Positions 9,170 through 17,839 of a stretch of DNA of 64,000 nt are shown piece by piece. The stretch is taken from positions 124,001 through 188,000 of the forward strand of contig JADJII010000009.1 of the NCBI GenBank assembly GCA_016707075.1, in the 5' to 3' direction. The notes under the pieces are model-generated. The model had not been told where the DNA came from and ran no database searches. It saw nothing but the letters and a program-made list of their open reading frames with translations. Source of the DNA: Egaibacter danicus (GTDB lineage Bacteria; Pseudomonadota; Gammaproteobacteria; Burkholderiales; Burkholderiaceae_C). A program made the position numbers and the translations under genes. How positions within the stretch are numbered: the stretch's first letter is position 1; the number at the start of each line of letters is the position of its first letter.

Positions 9170-10254
9170 ACCGGGCTGGCTTGACCAGCCGATTTTTCGG
9201 ATACGCCAGCCGACTCGAAACTCGCCATGTCCCGCAGAATGGCGCAGGCTGACATCAATAGCGGCCACGCCAGCGCTCCACCAGAACCCTCACCCAGACG
9301 CATGCCCAGGTCCAGCAGCGCCTGCACGCCCAGGTGCTGCAGCATGAACTCGTGGCCACGCTCGCCCGAGCGATGCGCGAAGACGCAACGTTGCAGAACC
9401 AGCGGCTGCAATGCGTGCGCCACCAGCACGGCGGAGGTGGCAATGAAACCATCTACCACCACCACCCGCCGCTCGTGGGCGGCCTGCATGACGGCTCCCA
9501 CCATCGTGGCGATCTCAAAACCACCGAATGCGGCCAGCGCATCCAGCGGCGTTTTGGCTTCGGGGTGACGGGCGAGCACCTCGCGCAACACGGCTGTTTT
9601 GCGCTGCACGGCCAGCGCGTCCAGACCCGTTCCCGCACCCGTGCACACCTCAATGTCCAGCCCCGCCAGGCGGGCCAGCAGCAGCGACGCGGCAGAGGTG
9701 TTGCCAATGCCCATTTCTCCCAGCAGCAGTGCGTTACCGGGCAGGCCTTTGACAATGTCCTGCCCGTTTTGCAATGCTTGCAGGCACTGGGCTGGGGTCA
9801 TCGCTGCCTGCCGGGATGAATCGGCCGTACCCTGCTCCCCACCAGACACCTTGCGCACCAGCAGATTCGCCCGCTGCGCGCCTGCCGGCAGACCGGCCAG
9901 AAAATCATGGTTCACACCGCAGTCGACCACGGTAAGGCTGATGCCGTTCTGACGCGCCAGCACACTGACCGCGGCACCACCGGCCAGAAAGTTTTCCACC
10001 ATCTGCCAGCTCACATCACCGGGGAAAGCCGATACGCCTCGCGCAGTGAGGCCGTGGTCACCCGCAAAAACCACCATTTGCGGGTTGCTCAAGGCGGGTG
10101 ACTCCGTACCCAGAATCTCGCCGAGCTGCAGTGCCATTGATTCGATGCGACCCAGTGAGCCCAGCGGTTTGGTCTTGTTATCCAGTTTGTGTTGCAACGC
10201 CTGGGTGAGTGCGAGGTTGCGGATATCGGCAAGGATGGGCAGGGATGTGTTCAC
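9166..10254 (-). CDS. cobT: Nicotinate-nucleotide--dimethylbenzimidazole phosphoribosyltransferase
   Basis: The 362-residue enzyme transfers phosphoribose from nicotinate mononucleotide to 5,6-dimethylbenzimidazole, giving alpha-ribazole phosphate for the lower ligand of cobalamin. Typical segments are the N-terminal DNKTKPLGSLGRIE, VFAGDHG near residue 65, GEMGIGNTSAA near 180, and the C-terminal RLGEGSGGALAWPLL, which holds the catalytic glutamate. It is the last gene of the B12 operon, 29 bp after cobQ. No gene for the CobS ligase is in the window, so nucleotide-loop assembly must be completed by genes elsewhere. Confidence 0.95.
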   Translation of the reverse strand: MNTSLPILADIRNLALTQALQHKLDNKTKPLGSLGRIESMALQLGEILGTESPALSNPQMVVFAGDHGLTARGVSAFPGDVSWQMVENFLAGGAAVSVLARQNGISLTVVDCGVNHDFLAGLPAGAQRANLLVRKVSGGEQGTADSSRQAAMTPAQCLQALQNGQDIVKGLPGNALLLGEMGIGNTSAASLLLARLAGLDIEVCTGAGTGLDALAVQRKTAVLREVLARHPEAKTPLDALAAFGGFEIATMVGAVMQAAHERRVVVVDGFIATSAVLVAHALQPLVLQRCVFAHRSGERGHEFMLQHLGVQALLDLGMRLGEGSGGALAWPLLMSACAILRDMASFESAGVSEKSAGQASPV

Positions 10255-10283
10255 GGTGTTCTCTTGAGGGTGAAGGTTGGCGT

Positions 10284-11774
10284 TCAGGTAATCAGGCTGG
10301 ATAACACGCCTAGCTGGAAATGTTGTTCGATGAAGTCAGCGAGCCCGTCAAAGACCGAGTCCAGCGTCGGCACCGGGCCGGTCAGATTGCCACCGAATAG
10401 CGCCTGCAGGGCAGCAGGATCTTCAAACAGGCCATGCAGATAGAGACCCAGGACGTTGCCTGCAGCGTTCTGCCAGCCCAGCCCGCCCGGCATCGCCACG
10501 CGCGCCACATCCCCACTCTGAGCCATGGCCGGGTGTTGTTGCGTCTGCCCGTGGTGGATTTCATAGCCGGTGATTTGCACGCCAGCCAGGGATGCCCAAT
10601 ATTTGCCCGACAGGTCGGCACTGAAGCGGGCCTGAGTGTGCCGCACGGTTTTGTCAGGCTCAAACAGGGTTACCAGCGGCAGCAGGCCCAAGCCTGGCGC
10701 ATTGCCGTCGATGCCGTACGTGTCGATCAGCGCTTCACCCAGCATCTGCAGGCCGCCACAAATACCCAGCACTGCGCCACCCTGGCCCGCATGGCGCGCT
10801 ATTGCCGCGTCCAGCCCCTGCTGACGTAACCAGGCGAGGTCACCGCTGGTGTGTTTGGAGCCTGGGAGGATGATCCAGTCTGATGGCTTCAAACCGGCCA
10901 GCTCTGATGGGCTGCGCACCCATTGCAGGCGCAAGCCGGGAATATTTTTGAGTGGCTGGAATTCATCCAGGTTGCTGATGTGCGGGTAGGCAATGACCGC
11001 GACAGTTTGGGTAACCGCGCCTGCCGCCGTGCTGCGGTCATCGAACACGCCATCCTCTTCGGGTAAACCGTGTTGCCACCACATGGGCAGCGTGGCTACC
11101 GTGGGCACACCGGTCAGGTCCTGGAGCATTTGCGGCGCAGGGGCCAGCAGGCTGGCATCACCGCGGAACTTGTTGAGAACATAGCCCTTGATGAGCGCGC
11201 GCTCATCTTGCGGCAACAACGCCCAGGTGCCGTAGAGATGGGCGAAGGCGCCACCGCGGTCAATATCCGTCACCAGCAGGCAGGCGGCGCTAGCATGTTG
11301 CGCCACCCGCATGTTGACGATGTCGCTGCTGGAGAGGTTGATTTCGGCTGGCGAACCCGCGCCTTCAATGATCACCACATCGTTTTCAGCAATCAGCGCA
11401 TCCAGTGCCTTGACGATCACAGGCCACACGCTGGCGCTTCGGTCACGCCAGGCCATGGCAGACAGCCCCTCGTCCACCTGGCCCATCAGCACCACCTGGC
11501 TGTGCGTGTCCCGCTCGGGTTTCAGCAGCAAAGGGTTCATGCGCACATCGGGTATCGCACGCGCCGCCAGCGACTGGAAATATTGTGCACTGCCAATCTC
11601 GCCGCCCGCAACCACCCGCGCGTTGTTGCTCATGTTCTGTGCCTTGAACGGCGCAACCTTGAGACCCTCACGGGCGTAGTGGCGACACAGTGCCGTGGTG
11701 AGCCAGCTCTTGCCGGCGCCGCTGGTGGTACCCAGCACCATCACACATTTGCCGGTCAGCGTTTTCCGGTTCAT
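10284..11774 (-). CDS. cobQ: Cobyric acid synthase (adenosylcobyrinate a,c-diamide amidase)
   Basis: This 496-residue enzyme amidates four carboxylates of adenosylcobyrinate a,c-diamide, using glutamine and ATP. The N-terminal half is a dethiobiotin-synthetase-like ATP-binding domain with GTTSGAGKS. The C-terminal half is a type I glutamine amidotransferase with the nucleophile in LGICGGLQMLG (about residue 338) and the histidine in YLHGLFEDP (about residue 446). The ATG at 11774 lies only 4 bp after the ATPase gene's stop. Its presence suggests the organism makes or completes corrinoids beyond simple salvage. Confidence 0.95.
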   Translation of the reverse strand: MNRKTLTGKCVMVLGTTSGAGKSWLTTALCRHYAREGLKVAPFKAQNMSNNARVVAGGEIGSAQYFQSLAARAIPDVRMNPLLLKPERDTHSQVVLMGQVDEGLSAMAWRDRSASVWPVIVKALDALIAENDVVIIEGAGSPAEINLSSSDIVNMRVAQHASAACLLVTDIDRGGAFAHLYGTWALLPQDERALIKGYVLNKFRGDASLLAPAPQMLQDLTGVPTVATLPMWWQHGLPEEDGVFDDRSTAAGAVTQTVAVIAYPHISNLDEFQPLKNIPGLRLQWVRSPSELAGLKPSDWIILPGSKHTSGDLAWLRQQGLDAAIARHAGQGGAVLGICGGLQMLGEALIDTYGIDGNAPGLGLLPLVTLFEPDKTVRHTQARFSADLSGKYWASLAGVQITGYEIHHGQTQQHPAMAQSGDVARVAMPGGLGWQNAAGNVLGLYLHGLFEDPAALQALFGGNLTGPVPTLDSVFDGLADFIEQHFQLGVLSSLIT

Positions 11775-11778
11775 GGCG

Positions 11779-12570
11779 TCACCCCGCTGCTGGAAGGGCT
11801 ACCCACTGATTGCCCAGCGGGTGAATGGCAATGCGCTGGTCAAACACATCGACCAGGGCGCGGTGGGTAGCCGGATCGCTGCAGGCACCCTGGTGGGTCA
11901 CGCAGCCGTTGGCCATGATGACCATGTCATCGGCATGCAAGGCCATGGATATTTCATGCAGGACGCTGATCACTGTTTTTCCGTCGGCCACCAAGTCGCA
12001 TACGAGCCGCAACCAGTCGGCTTGATGCGGTGGGTCCAGATTGGCCAGGGGTTCGTCCATCAACAAGACCTGCGCCTCCACGGCCAGCGCCCGGGCCAGC
12101 AACACGCGCTGGCGCTCGCCACCCGAAAGCTGGCCCAAGGCCCGGCTACGCCACTCCCAGGCCTGCGTGGCGCGCAAGGCCTTCTCCACGGCTGCCTGGT
12201 CTGACGCATTGGGCGCTGCCAGCCAGGACTGGCGCGGCAAACGCCCCAACATGACAACGTCCAGCACCGTCAGATCTTCCCCAGTCGATTCGTTCTGCCC
12301 CAGCCAGGCCAGTTGCTGCGCCCGGATGCGGCCCGACATGTCCGCAATAGGCTGGCCCAGCAAGGTGACCCTGCCCTCATGCGGAAGCAAATGCGCCAGC
12401 ACCTTGAGCAGCGTCGACTTGCCCGCGCCGTTGGGTCCAACAATGCTGGTCCAGCGGCCAGCGGGGAAATCCAGGTCAATGCCGTGCAAAACCTCAATAT
12501 TTCCGAGGCTGGCCCTTATGGAGCGTGCGCAAACAGCTATTGATTTGATAGCATATGCGTGCAGCTTCAC
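11779..12570 (-). CDS. btuD: Cobalamin/corrinoid ABC transporter ATPase
   Basis: This 263-residue ATPase should energise B12 import through the neighbouring permease. It has Walker A GPNGAGKS (45-52), signature LSGGE (148-152), Walker B VLLMDEP (168-174) and the switch histidine in SVLHE. The GTG at 12570 is chosen because GGAGG precedes it and it overlaps the permease stop (GTGA). Residues 6-26 or so are encoded by a copy of the 60-bp dispersed repeat (12494-12553), so the first strand of the domain appears to derive from repeat DNA. The frame remains open far upstream inside the permease gene, but that extension is a shadow. Confidence 0.9.
   Translation of the reverse strand: MKLHAYAIKSIAVCARSIRASLGNIEVLHGIDLDFPAGRWTSIVGPNGAGKSTLLKVLAHLLPHEGRVTLLGQPIADMSGRIRAQQLAWLGQNESTGEDLTVLDVVMLGRLPRQSWLAAPNASDQAAVEKALRATQAWEWRSRALGQLSGGERQRVLLARALAVEAQVLLMDEPLANLDPPHQADWLRLVCDLVADGKTVISVLHEISMALHADDMVIMANGCVTHQGACSDPATHRALVDVFDQRIAIHPLGNQWVALPAAG
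12494..12553 (-). repeat. 60-bp dispersed repeat, copy 1 (inside btuD start)
   Basis: It begins TGCTATCAAATCAATAGCTG and continues TTTGCGCACG. Sense to btuD and read as codons giving SIAVCA. It aligns without gaps to the other copies. Confidence 0.75.
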
Positions 12571-13568
12571 AGCACGCCTCCCCGGGTGGTGCGCCGGTGC
12601 ATCAGCCACAGCAGATAGCCGCCGCCCAGCACAGCCGTCAGTACGCCCACTGGCAACTCCTGTGGCGCAATTAGCCAGCGCGCCAGCGTGTCTGCCGCCA
12701 GCAACAACACGCCGCCCATCAAGCTGGACAAAAAGATGAAATGACGGTGGGTGGTCTTGACCACGGAACGCACCAGATGGGGCGCCGCCAGACCGACAAA
12801 GGCGATCAATCCGGTTTGGGCTACCGCTGTACCCGTAGCCAGCGCCAGCACGGCAATCAGCGCGGCGCGTAACCCCGGCAATGGCAGACCCAGGCTTGCG
12901 GCGGTGGCCTCGCCGAGCGAGAGGCCATCCAGCACCGGGCTCAGGGCCCAGGCCACCACCGAGCAAACCAGCCAGGCGCCGCCCATCACGGCGCAGGCGG
13001 TCCAGCCCACAAAACTGGTGCTGCCCAAAACGAAAGCCTGCATGGACAGCATGACCTCGGGCTGCATCATCATGATGAGCTGGCCCAGAGCACCCAGCAC
13101 GACACCCACCACCACACCCGCCAGCAACAGGCGTAGCGTGTGCCCCACACCGCGCGCCAGCAGCAGTGTCAGCAGCACAGCCCCCACGGCGCCAACGAAT
13201 GCAGCGCTGGTCAGGCCCAAACGGATGAACCACTCGGTCGCAAAAGGCGTGGTGCCAAGCAATGCCAGCACTACCGCCACGCCCAGCGACGCCCCGGAGG
13301 CACTTCCCAACAGGTAAGGATCTGCCAGTGGATTGCGAAACAAACCCTGGGCCACTGCACCTGCAAGTCCCAGCAAGGCACCGGCCAGCCACGCGCCGCT
13401 GGCACGCGGTGCACGGATGTCCATGACAATCTGCAGGGCAACCGGGTCCTGGTGCAGATGAAAAACACTTTCCAGCCCGGTGCTGCCCACGCCTGCGCCA
13501 ATGAACAACAGCACAATTGAAAGCAGCAGCAGGACGATGCCAATGGTGCTGACCTTGTATGCGGTCAT
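12567..13568 (-). CDS. btuC: Cobalamin/corrinoid ABC transporter permease (FecCD/BtuC family)
   Basis: The 333-residue, strongly hydrophobic protein fits the FecCD/BtuC class, which has about ten membrane helices and works as a homodimer. Family marks are DIRAPRASGAWLAGALLGLAGAV near the first third, NPLADPYLLGSASGA after it, and FVGLAAPHLVR in the C-terminal half. The ATG at 13568 overlaps the stop of the binding-protein gene (ATGA), and its own stop overlaps the ATPase GTG. The three genes are thus translationally chained. The substrate is inferred from the riboswitch and the cob neighbours. Confidence 0.93.
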   Translation of the reverse strand: MTAYKVSTIGIVLLLLSIVLLFIGAGVGSTGLESVFHLHQDPVALQIVMDIRAPRASGAWLAGALLGLAGAVAQGLFRNPLADPYLLGSASGASLGVAVVLALLGTTPFATEWFIRLGLTSAAFVGAVGAVLLTLLLARGVGHTLRLLLAGVVVGVVLGALGQLIMMMQPEVMLSMQAFVLGSTSFVGWTACAVMGGAWLVCSVVAWALSPVLDGLSLGEATAASLGLPLPGLRAALIAVLALATGTAVAQTGLIAFVGLAAPHLVRSVVKTTHRHFIFLSSLMGGVLLLAADTLARWLIAPQELPVGVLTAVLGGGYLLWLMHRRTTRGGVL

Positions 13569-14437
13569 GGGGTCTTGTCCTTCAGGCATTCGGCCATGAG
13601 GCGAGCGGCTTCAGCCATGCGCGGTCCAGGCCGCACCATGATGTCCGACTGTTCAGGCGTGAAGACGCATATGCGCTTCGCCTTGATGGCCGGCATACCA
13701 GCCCAGCCAGGGCGTTGCGCCATGCCCGCGAAGGTGGCGTCGCCGACCATGATCACATCAGGGTTGGCGCGCACCACAAACTCGGGGTTGATTTTGGGGA
13801 AAGGCCCCAAAGCCGCCGGCACGATGTTGCGTGCCCCCAGTCGCGAGAGCGTCTCGCCAATGAAAGAGGATTCGCCGGCCGCATAGGGTGCGCTGTTGAC
13901 CTCGAAGTAAACACGGGCGTTCCGGGCTCTTTCAGGAATGGATTGCGCCGCCGCTGACACGCCGGCATCCATGGCCCGCCACACGCGCTGCGCGTCCGCG
14001 ACATCCAGCAGCTTGCCGACGATCTCCAGCACACGGCGGGCATCGGCATAGCTCTTGGGTTCAAGCGCCACCACCTTGATGCCCAGCGACTCCAGACGAG
14101 CCGCAGCAGGTGACGACGTAGCCAGCAAGACGACATCCGGCTTGAGAGCGATGATCGCCTCGATATTGGGGTCCAGCCCACCGCCAACCTTGGGCAATGT
14201 GCGCACGCGATCAGGGTAATTGGAGTACCGGTCGGCCCCCACCAGTCTAGGGCATTGACCCAACTCGCACACCGTCTCGGTGAGGGACGGCAAAACACTG
14301 ACGATACGCTGCGGGGATTGGGCAAACGTCACCACAATGCCACGGTCATCAGTCAACTGCAGTGCCTGAGCAGCCGCAGATACCAGAAGCAGGAGCAGAC
14401 CTGTCAACCGTGTGAAAACTTGTGGCATCCGGGTCAT
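13565..14437 (-). CDS. btuF: Periplasmic cobalamin-binding protein of the ABC importer
   Basis: The 290-residue protein begins with a clear signal peptide (MTRMPQVFTRLTGLLLLLV, then SAAAQA). It belongs to the type III solute-binding family that delivers B12 or iron chelates. Segments such as RIVSVLPSLTETVCELG, VGADRYSNYP, GGLDPNIEAIIALKPDVVL and PEFVVRANPDVIMVGD are typical of BtuF-like proteins. The ATG at 14437 overlaps the cobU stop in ATGA; a second ATG at 14428 is also possible. It precedes the permease directly. Confidence 0.9.
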   Translation of the reverse strand: MTRMPQVFTRLTGLLLLLVSAAAQALQLTDDRGIVVTFAQSPQRIVSVLPSLTETVCELGQCPRLVGADRYSNYPDRVRTLPKVGGGLDPNIEAIIALKPDVVLLATSSPAAARLESLGIKVVALEPKSYADARRVLEIVGKLLDVADAQRVWRAMDAGVSAAAQSIPERARNARVYFEVNSAPYAAGESSFIGETLSRLGARNIVPAALGPFPKINPEFVVRANPDVIMVGDATFAGMAQRPGWAGMPAIKAKRICVFTPEQSDIMVRPGPRMAEAARLMAECLKDKTP

Positions 14438-15054
14438 GTGCCGTCCTGTCCTGAAAGGGTTTTCAGCGTCAACGGCAAACCAGCGGCCATCAGCGTCACG
14501 CGCTGGCACACCTGCGCTACCCCCTGGTTGAGTCGCCCCAGGGTATCGACAAAATCCCGCACCTCCGCACCCATGGGAATCACGCCCAGGCCAATCTCAT
14601 TGCTCACCAGCACAATCGGACCATATGCATCGGAAATTGCTTCCAAAAGCATAGCTGTCTGCGCATTGTTGGCGAGGTCTGAGGTCTGATTCGGTTCTCC
14701 AAATCTGCTGGTTTCAGTCCCTGCGGGCATCAACCAGTTGGTGAGCCACAACGTGAGGCAATCCACCACCACCAGCGTGTCAGCGCCGCTGTGTCGTTGG
14801 ATCGCCTCGGCGAGTTCCAGGGGCTCTTCCATCGTGCGCATGCCGGGCACCCGCTGGGTGCGATCAATCCGGTGGCGGGCGATGCGTGCACGCATCTCGT
14901 CATCCCCGGACCGCGCCGTGGCAATCAGCACGGAATGGTGCACAGGCGACATGGCCAGCCACTCACGCGCCAGCAGCTCGGCCCGGCGCGACTTGCCGCT
15001 GCGCTGACCGCCCAGGATCAATTCGCTACGGACGACGTTCAAGGTTTTATCCAT
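14434..15054 (-). CDS. cobU: Adenosylcobinamide kinase / guanylyltransferase
   Basis: The 206-residue bifunctional enzyme phosphorylates adenosylcobinamide and then transfers GMP to it, activating the corrinoid for lower-ligand attachment. The P-loop GGQRSGKS is at residues 15-22, with VVDCLTLWLTNWL in the middle and VLVSNEIGLGVIP later, as in the family. Between these two conserved segments lies a stretch of exactly 20 residues (EPNQTSD... to ...LLEA) that coincides with an antisense copy of the 60-bp repeat (14638-14697). The start overlaps the preceding gene by 8 bp. Confidence 0.92.
   Translation of the reverse strand: MDKTLNVVRSELILGGQRSGKSRRAELLAREWLAMSPVHHSVLIATARSGDDEMRARIARHRIDRTQRVPGMRTMEEPLELAEAIQRHSGADTLVVVDCLTLWLTNWLMPAGTETSRFGEPNQTSDLANNAQTAMLLEAISDAYGPIVLVSNEIGLGVIPMGAEVRDFVDTLGRLNQGVAQVCQRVTLMAAGLPLTLKTLSGQDGT
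14638..14697 (+). repeat. 60-bp dispersed repeat, copy 2 (antisense inside cobU)
   Basis: TGCTTCCAAAAGCATAGCTG, then TCTGCGCATTG, then GAGGTCTGAGGTCTG. It is antisense to cobU and contributes exactly 20 codons. Confidence 0.7.
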
Positions 15055-15898
15055 GCGTGCGATTCCACTGCGTCACGATGCGATGGAGTTGCGCCACTCC
15101 GTCCGTCAGCGCCGCCGGTCCGGGCTGCAGAATGTCCGCTGACTTGATCTCGAACAATTGCTGGTATTTGACCGCATTCACTTTCTCCCACCCCACACGC
15201 GACGCAACCTTTTCGGGCCGGAATTTCTTGCCACACCAGGAGCCGATGATGATGTCCGGGTTGCGCCGCACGATCTCGGCCCCGTCTGCAATGATGCGGT
15301 TTTTGCCCAGTGACTGCGCCGCCAGTTCGGGGAAACAATCATCTCCACCCGCAATGCGCATCAACTCGGACACCCAGCGGATGGCGCTGATGTGCGGCTC
15401 GTCCCATTCTTCAAAGAAGATTTTGGGGCGTCGCGTCAGGGATGCTGCGGCAGACTCAATGACCGCCAGTTGCCGCTGCATGCTTTCAATCAGGGCCAGG
15501 CCTTTATGCCCCTGCCCCACCATGGCGGCTACCTGGTACATCATGGAGAAAATTTCTGCCACGCTGCGCTGGTTGAAAACGGTGACCTGCACACCCTGAC
15601 GAATCAACTCGGCGGCAATGTCCGCCTGCATGTCAGAAAAGCCAAATACGCAGTCAGGTTGCAGTGCCAGAATTTTGTCAATTTTGGCGCTAGTAAAAGC
15701 ACTCACCCGTGGCTTCTCATCCCGCGCCCGGCGTGGCCGCACGGTGTAGCCTGAAATACCGACGATGCGGCGCTCCTCACCCAGCACGTAGAGCCACTCA
15801 GTCGTCTCCTCTGTCAGGCAGACGATGCGCTGAGGTCCCCAGGAAGCCGGGTGCATGAGGGCACCGGTTTCAGACAGGACCACGGAGTGCATCGTCAT
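15047..15898 (-). CDS. BtuF-like binding-protein fold without a signal peptide
   Basis: This 283-residue protein resembles type III solute-binding proteins: PQRIVCLTEETTEWLYVLG, VGISGYTVRPRRARDEKPRVS, ILALQPDCVFGFSDMQADIAAELI and RNPDIIIGSWCGKKF. I see no signal peptide or lipobox at its N-terminus with either possible start (15898 or 15892), so it is predicted to stay in the cytoplasm. It sits between the B12 receptor gene and cobU under the riboswitch, which makes a role in corrinoid handling likely. A periplasmic role would require an unrecognised export route. The exact function is unknown. Confidence 0.8.
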   Translation of the reverse strand: MTMHSVVLSETGALMHPASWGPQRIVCLTEETTEWLYVLGEERRIVGISGYTVRPRRARDEKPRVSAFTSAKIDKILALQPDCVFGFSDMQADIAAELIRQGVQVTVFNQRSVAEIFSMMYQVAAMVGQGHKGLALIESMQRQLAVIESAAASLTRRPKIFFEEWDEPHISAIRWVSELMRIAGGDDCFPELAAQSLGKNRIIADGAEIVRRNPDIIIGSWCGKKFRPEKVASRVGWEKVNAVKYQQLFEIKSADILQPGPAALTDGVAQLHRIVTQWNRTHG

Positions 15899-15909
15899 GT
15901 CGCATCGGC

Positions 15910-17754
15910 CTATTTCTGATTCCAGACGATGCCCACATAGGCCGAACGGCCGGCCTGGTTGTATCCGTACGCGGTCTGGTAGTGGCGGTCGAACAGGTTT
16001 TCCACGCGCGCGGTCAACGCGATCTCGGGAGTCAGCGCATAGCGCGCTGTCAGGTTTGCCAGCGTATAGGCAGACAGCGCTGGATGGGTCGGTGTGTCTG
16101 GACGGGCCCCGGTGTATCGCAGGTCACCACCCAGAATCCACTGCCCAAGCGGCAACGATACGCCCAGCGATGCCATGGTGCGCGCCCGGCGGATCAGCCG
16201 CTGGCCAGTACCTTCGTCAACAGGGTCCTGCATTGTCAGACTGCTGCGCACGTCGGCTCCGGCCACTTTTCCGCTGTAACTCACCTCCAGACCTTTGTTG
16301 GAGGCATTCGTGACGTTGTTGAATGTGAAGGTTGAGAAGTCGTATTGCAGCAGATTTGAAATATGGGTCTTGAACACCGTGGCGCGCACCACCTGTCCGC
16401 CTTGCGCCCACTGCACGCCCAGTTCGGCCGAGCGGGCCGTTTCATGCTGCAGTGCCGGGTTGCCTGAGTACAGGTCGTACAGATAGCCCAGAGGTGGCAG
16501 GTTGAAGGCAGACGATGCGCTGCCAATCAATTTCCAGTCCGGGGTGAGCTGAAAGCCATAGCCCGCATAGCCGGTAGCCTTTGCAGCCAGGCCCTCAGCC
16601 GCATCGCGACGCACGTTGAGCTGCACAGAGTGCGCGCCCACGGAACCGGACAGACCAGCAAACAGCGCCCGCACGCCACGCTCGCGTTTGAGCTGGGTTG
16701 CGAAACTGTCTGTCGCATCGATCACCTGACGCTGGTGCTCGGCGCCAGCTGTCACCAGCCACGATCCAAAAACCACGTTATTCGTCCAGTTCAATGTGCG
16801 GCTACGCGTTACCGCCTCGCTGTCGTACGGAGAAGCGGTGAGGGTAGCATCGTAGATGGAACGCTCGTGGCCGTGGCTGAAGGTCAGCTCACTGCGCCAG
16901 TCGCGCGTGATCTGGTTGTGACTGAAAATCGACCAGGTGTCCTGCTTGTTGCGGCCCGTGTAGACATCGGTCACCGTACCAAAACCGCCACCGTCGAACT
17001 CAAACTTCCCGTCGCTCCCCTGAGCCCGCAGACCCAGCGTGTTCCCCTTCACCAATTCATGCGACATGGCGAAGTTGTAATTGGTATTGCGGTAGCCATC
17101 GGCATCGGGGTTCTCGGCAGGGAATTGCGTGACATCCATCGCCGAGAAGCCGTCCGTCTTGTGCCTACCAACGCCCAAGGAGAATCGGGTGTCACCCACT
17201 TGCCCACTGAGTCCGGCTGACGCCTTGACGCTGCCATAAGAACCTGCTTCGAGCTGGCCGAATCCCTTTGGCGTGCCTTGACCCTGGCGCGTGAACACCT
17301 GAATCACGCCGCCAATGGCGCCACTCCCGTAAATAGCCGATACATTGCCGCGAACGATCTCCACACGCTCGACCTGGTCGAGCATCATGTGCTCCAGAGC
17401 TACCGTGCCGGTGGTGTCCTGTCGGGTCAGTGGTACACCGTCGATCAGCACCAGCACCTGGATAGAGGCACTGCCGCGCAAAAACAGGTTGGCAGATGTG
17501 CCTCTTCCACCGTTCTGCGTGAACTGAAAACCCGCCTCACTCGACAGAAGCGACGGGAGATCGATGGCCTGGGAGCGTTCAATGACGTCGCGGCCAATCA
17601 CCGTGGTGTGAGGAAGGGCCTCCGTCAGCAGTTGCTCGGAACGGTTGGCGGTTACCACAACGTCCTTGAGTTGTGTCTGGGCAAAAGAAGGAAATGCAGC
17701 GGCCAGCGCCACGGGCAGTGCAGCAAGGCGTGCACCGGAAGCAAGAAATTTCAT
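15910..17754 (-). CDS. btuB: TonB-dependent vitamin B12 receptor
   Basis: The 614-residue outer-membrane receptor starts with a signal peptide (MKFLASGARLAALPVALAAA). A TonB box-like segment LKDVVVTANRSEQ comes next, then a plug domain (LPSLLSSEAGFQFTQNGG, LFLRGSASIQVLVLIDG, VERVEIVRGNVSAIYG). A beta-barrel follows and ends in an aromatic-rich C-terminus (YVGIVWNQK). ATG 17754 is preferred over an in-frame start at 17775 because it begins the signal peptide. It is the first gene after the cobalamin riboswitch, which supports B12 or another corrinoid as the ligand. Confidence 0.93.
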   Translation of the reverse strand: MKFLASGARLAALPVALAAAFPSFAQTQLKDVVVTANRSEQLLTEALPHTTVIGRDVIERSQAIDLPSLLSSEAGFQFTQNGGRGTSANLFLRGSASIQVLVLIDGVPLTRQDTTGTVALEHMMLDQVERVEIVRGNVSAIYGSGAIGGVIQVFTRQGQGTPKGFGQLEAGSYGSVKASAGLSGQVGDTRFSLGVGRHKTDGFSAMDVTQFPAENPDADGYRNTNYNFAMSHELVKGNTLGLRAQGSDGKFEFDGGGFGTVTDVYTGRNKQDTWSIFSHNQITRDWRSELTFSHGHERSIYDATLTASPYDSEAVTRSRTLNWTNNVVFGSWLVTAGAEHQRQVIDATDSFATQLKRERGVRALFAGLSGSVGAHSVQLNVRRDAAEGLAAKATGYAGYGFQLTPDWKLIGSASSAFNLPPLGYLYDLYSGNPALQHETARSAELGVQWAQGGQVVRATVFKTHISNLLQYDFSTFTFNNVTNASNKGLEVSYSGKVAGADVRSSLTMQDPVDEGTGQRLIRRARTMASLGVSLPLGQWILGGDLRYTGARPDTPTHPALSAYTLANLTARYALTPEIALTARVENLFDRHYQTAYGYNQAGRSAYVGIVWNQK

Positions 17755-17839
17755 GAATGAAAGAACCATCAACAAATAACCCTCGCCGTCGTCCCCGACA
17801 GCTCTTGGGCATTACGGCCGCACGCGAGCGCACAACCAC

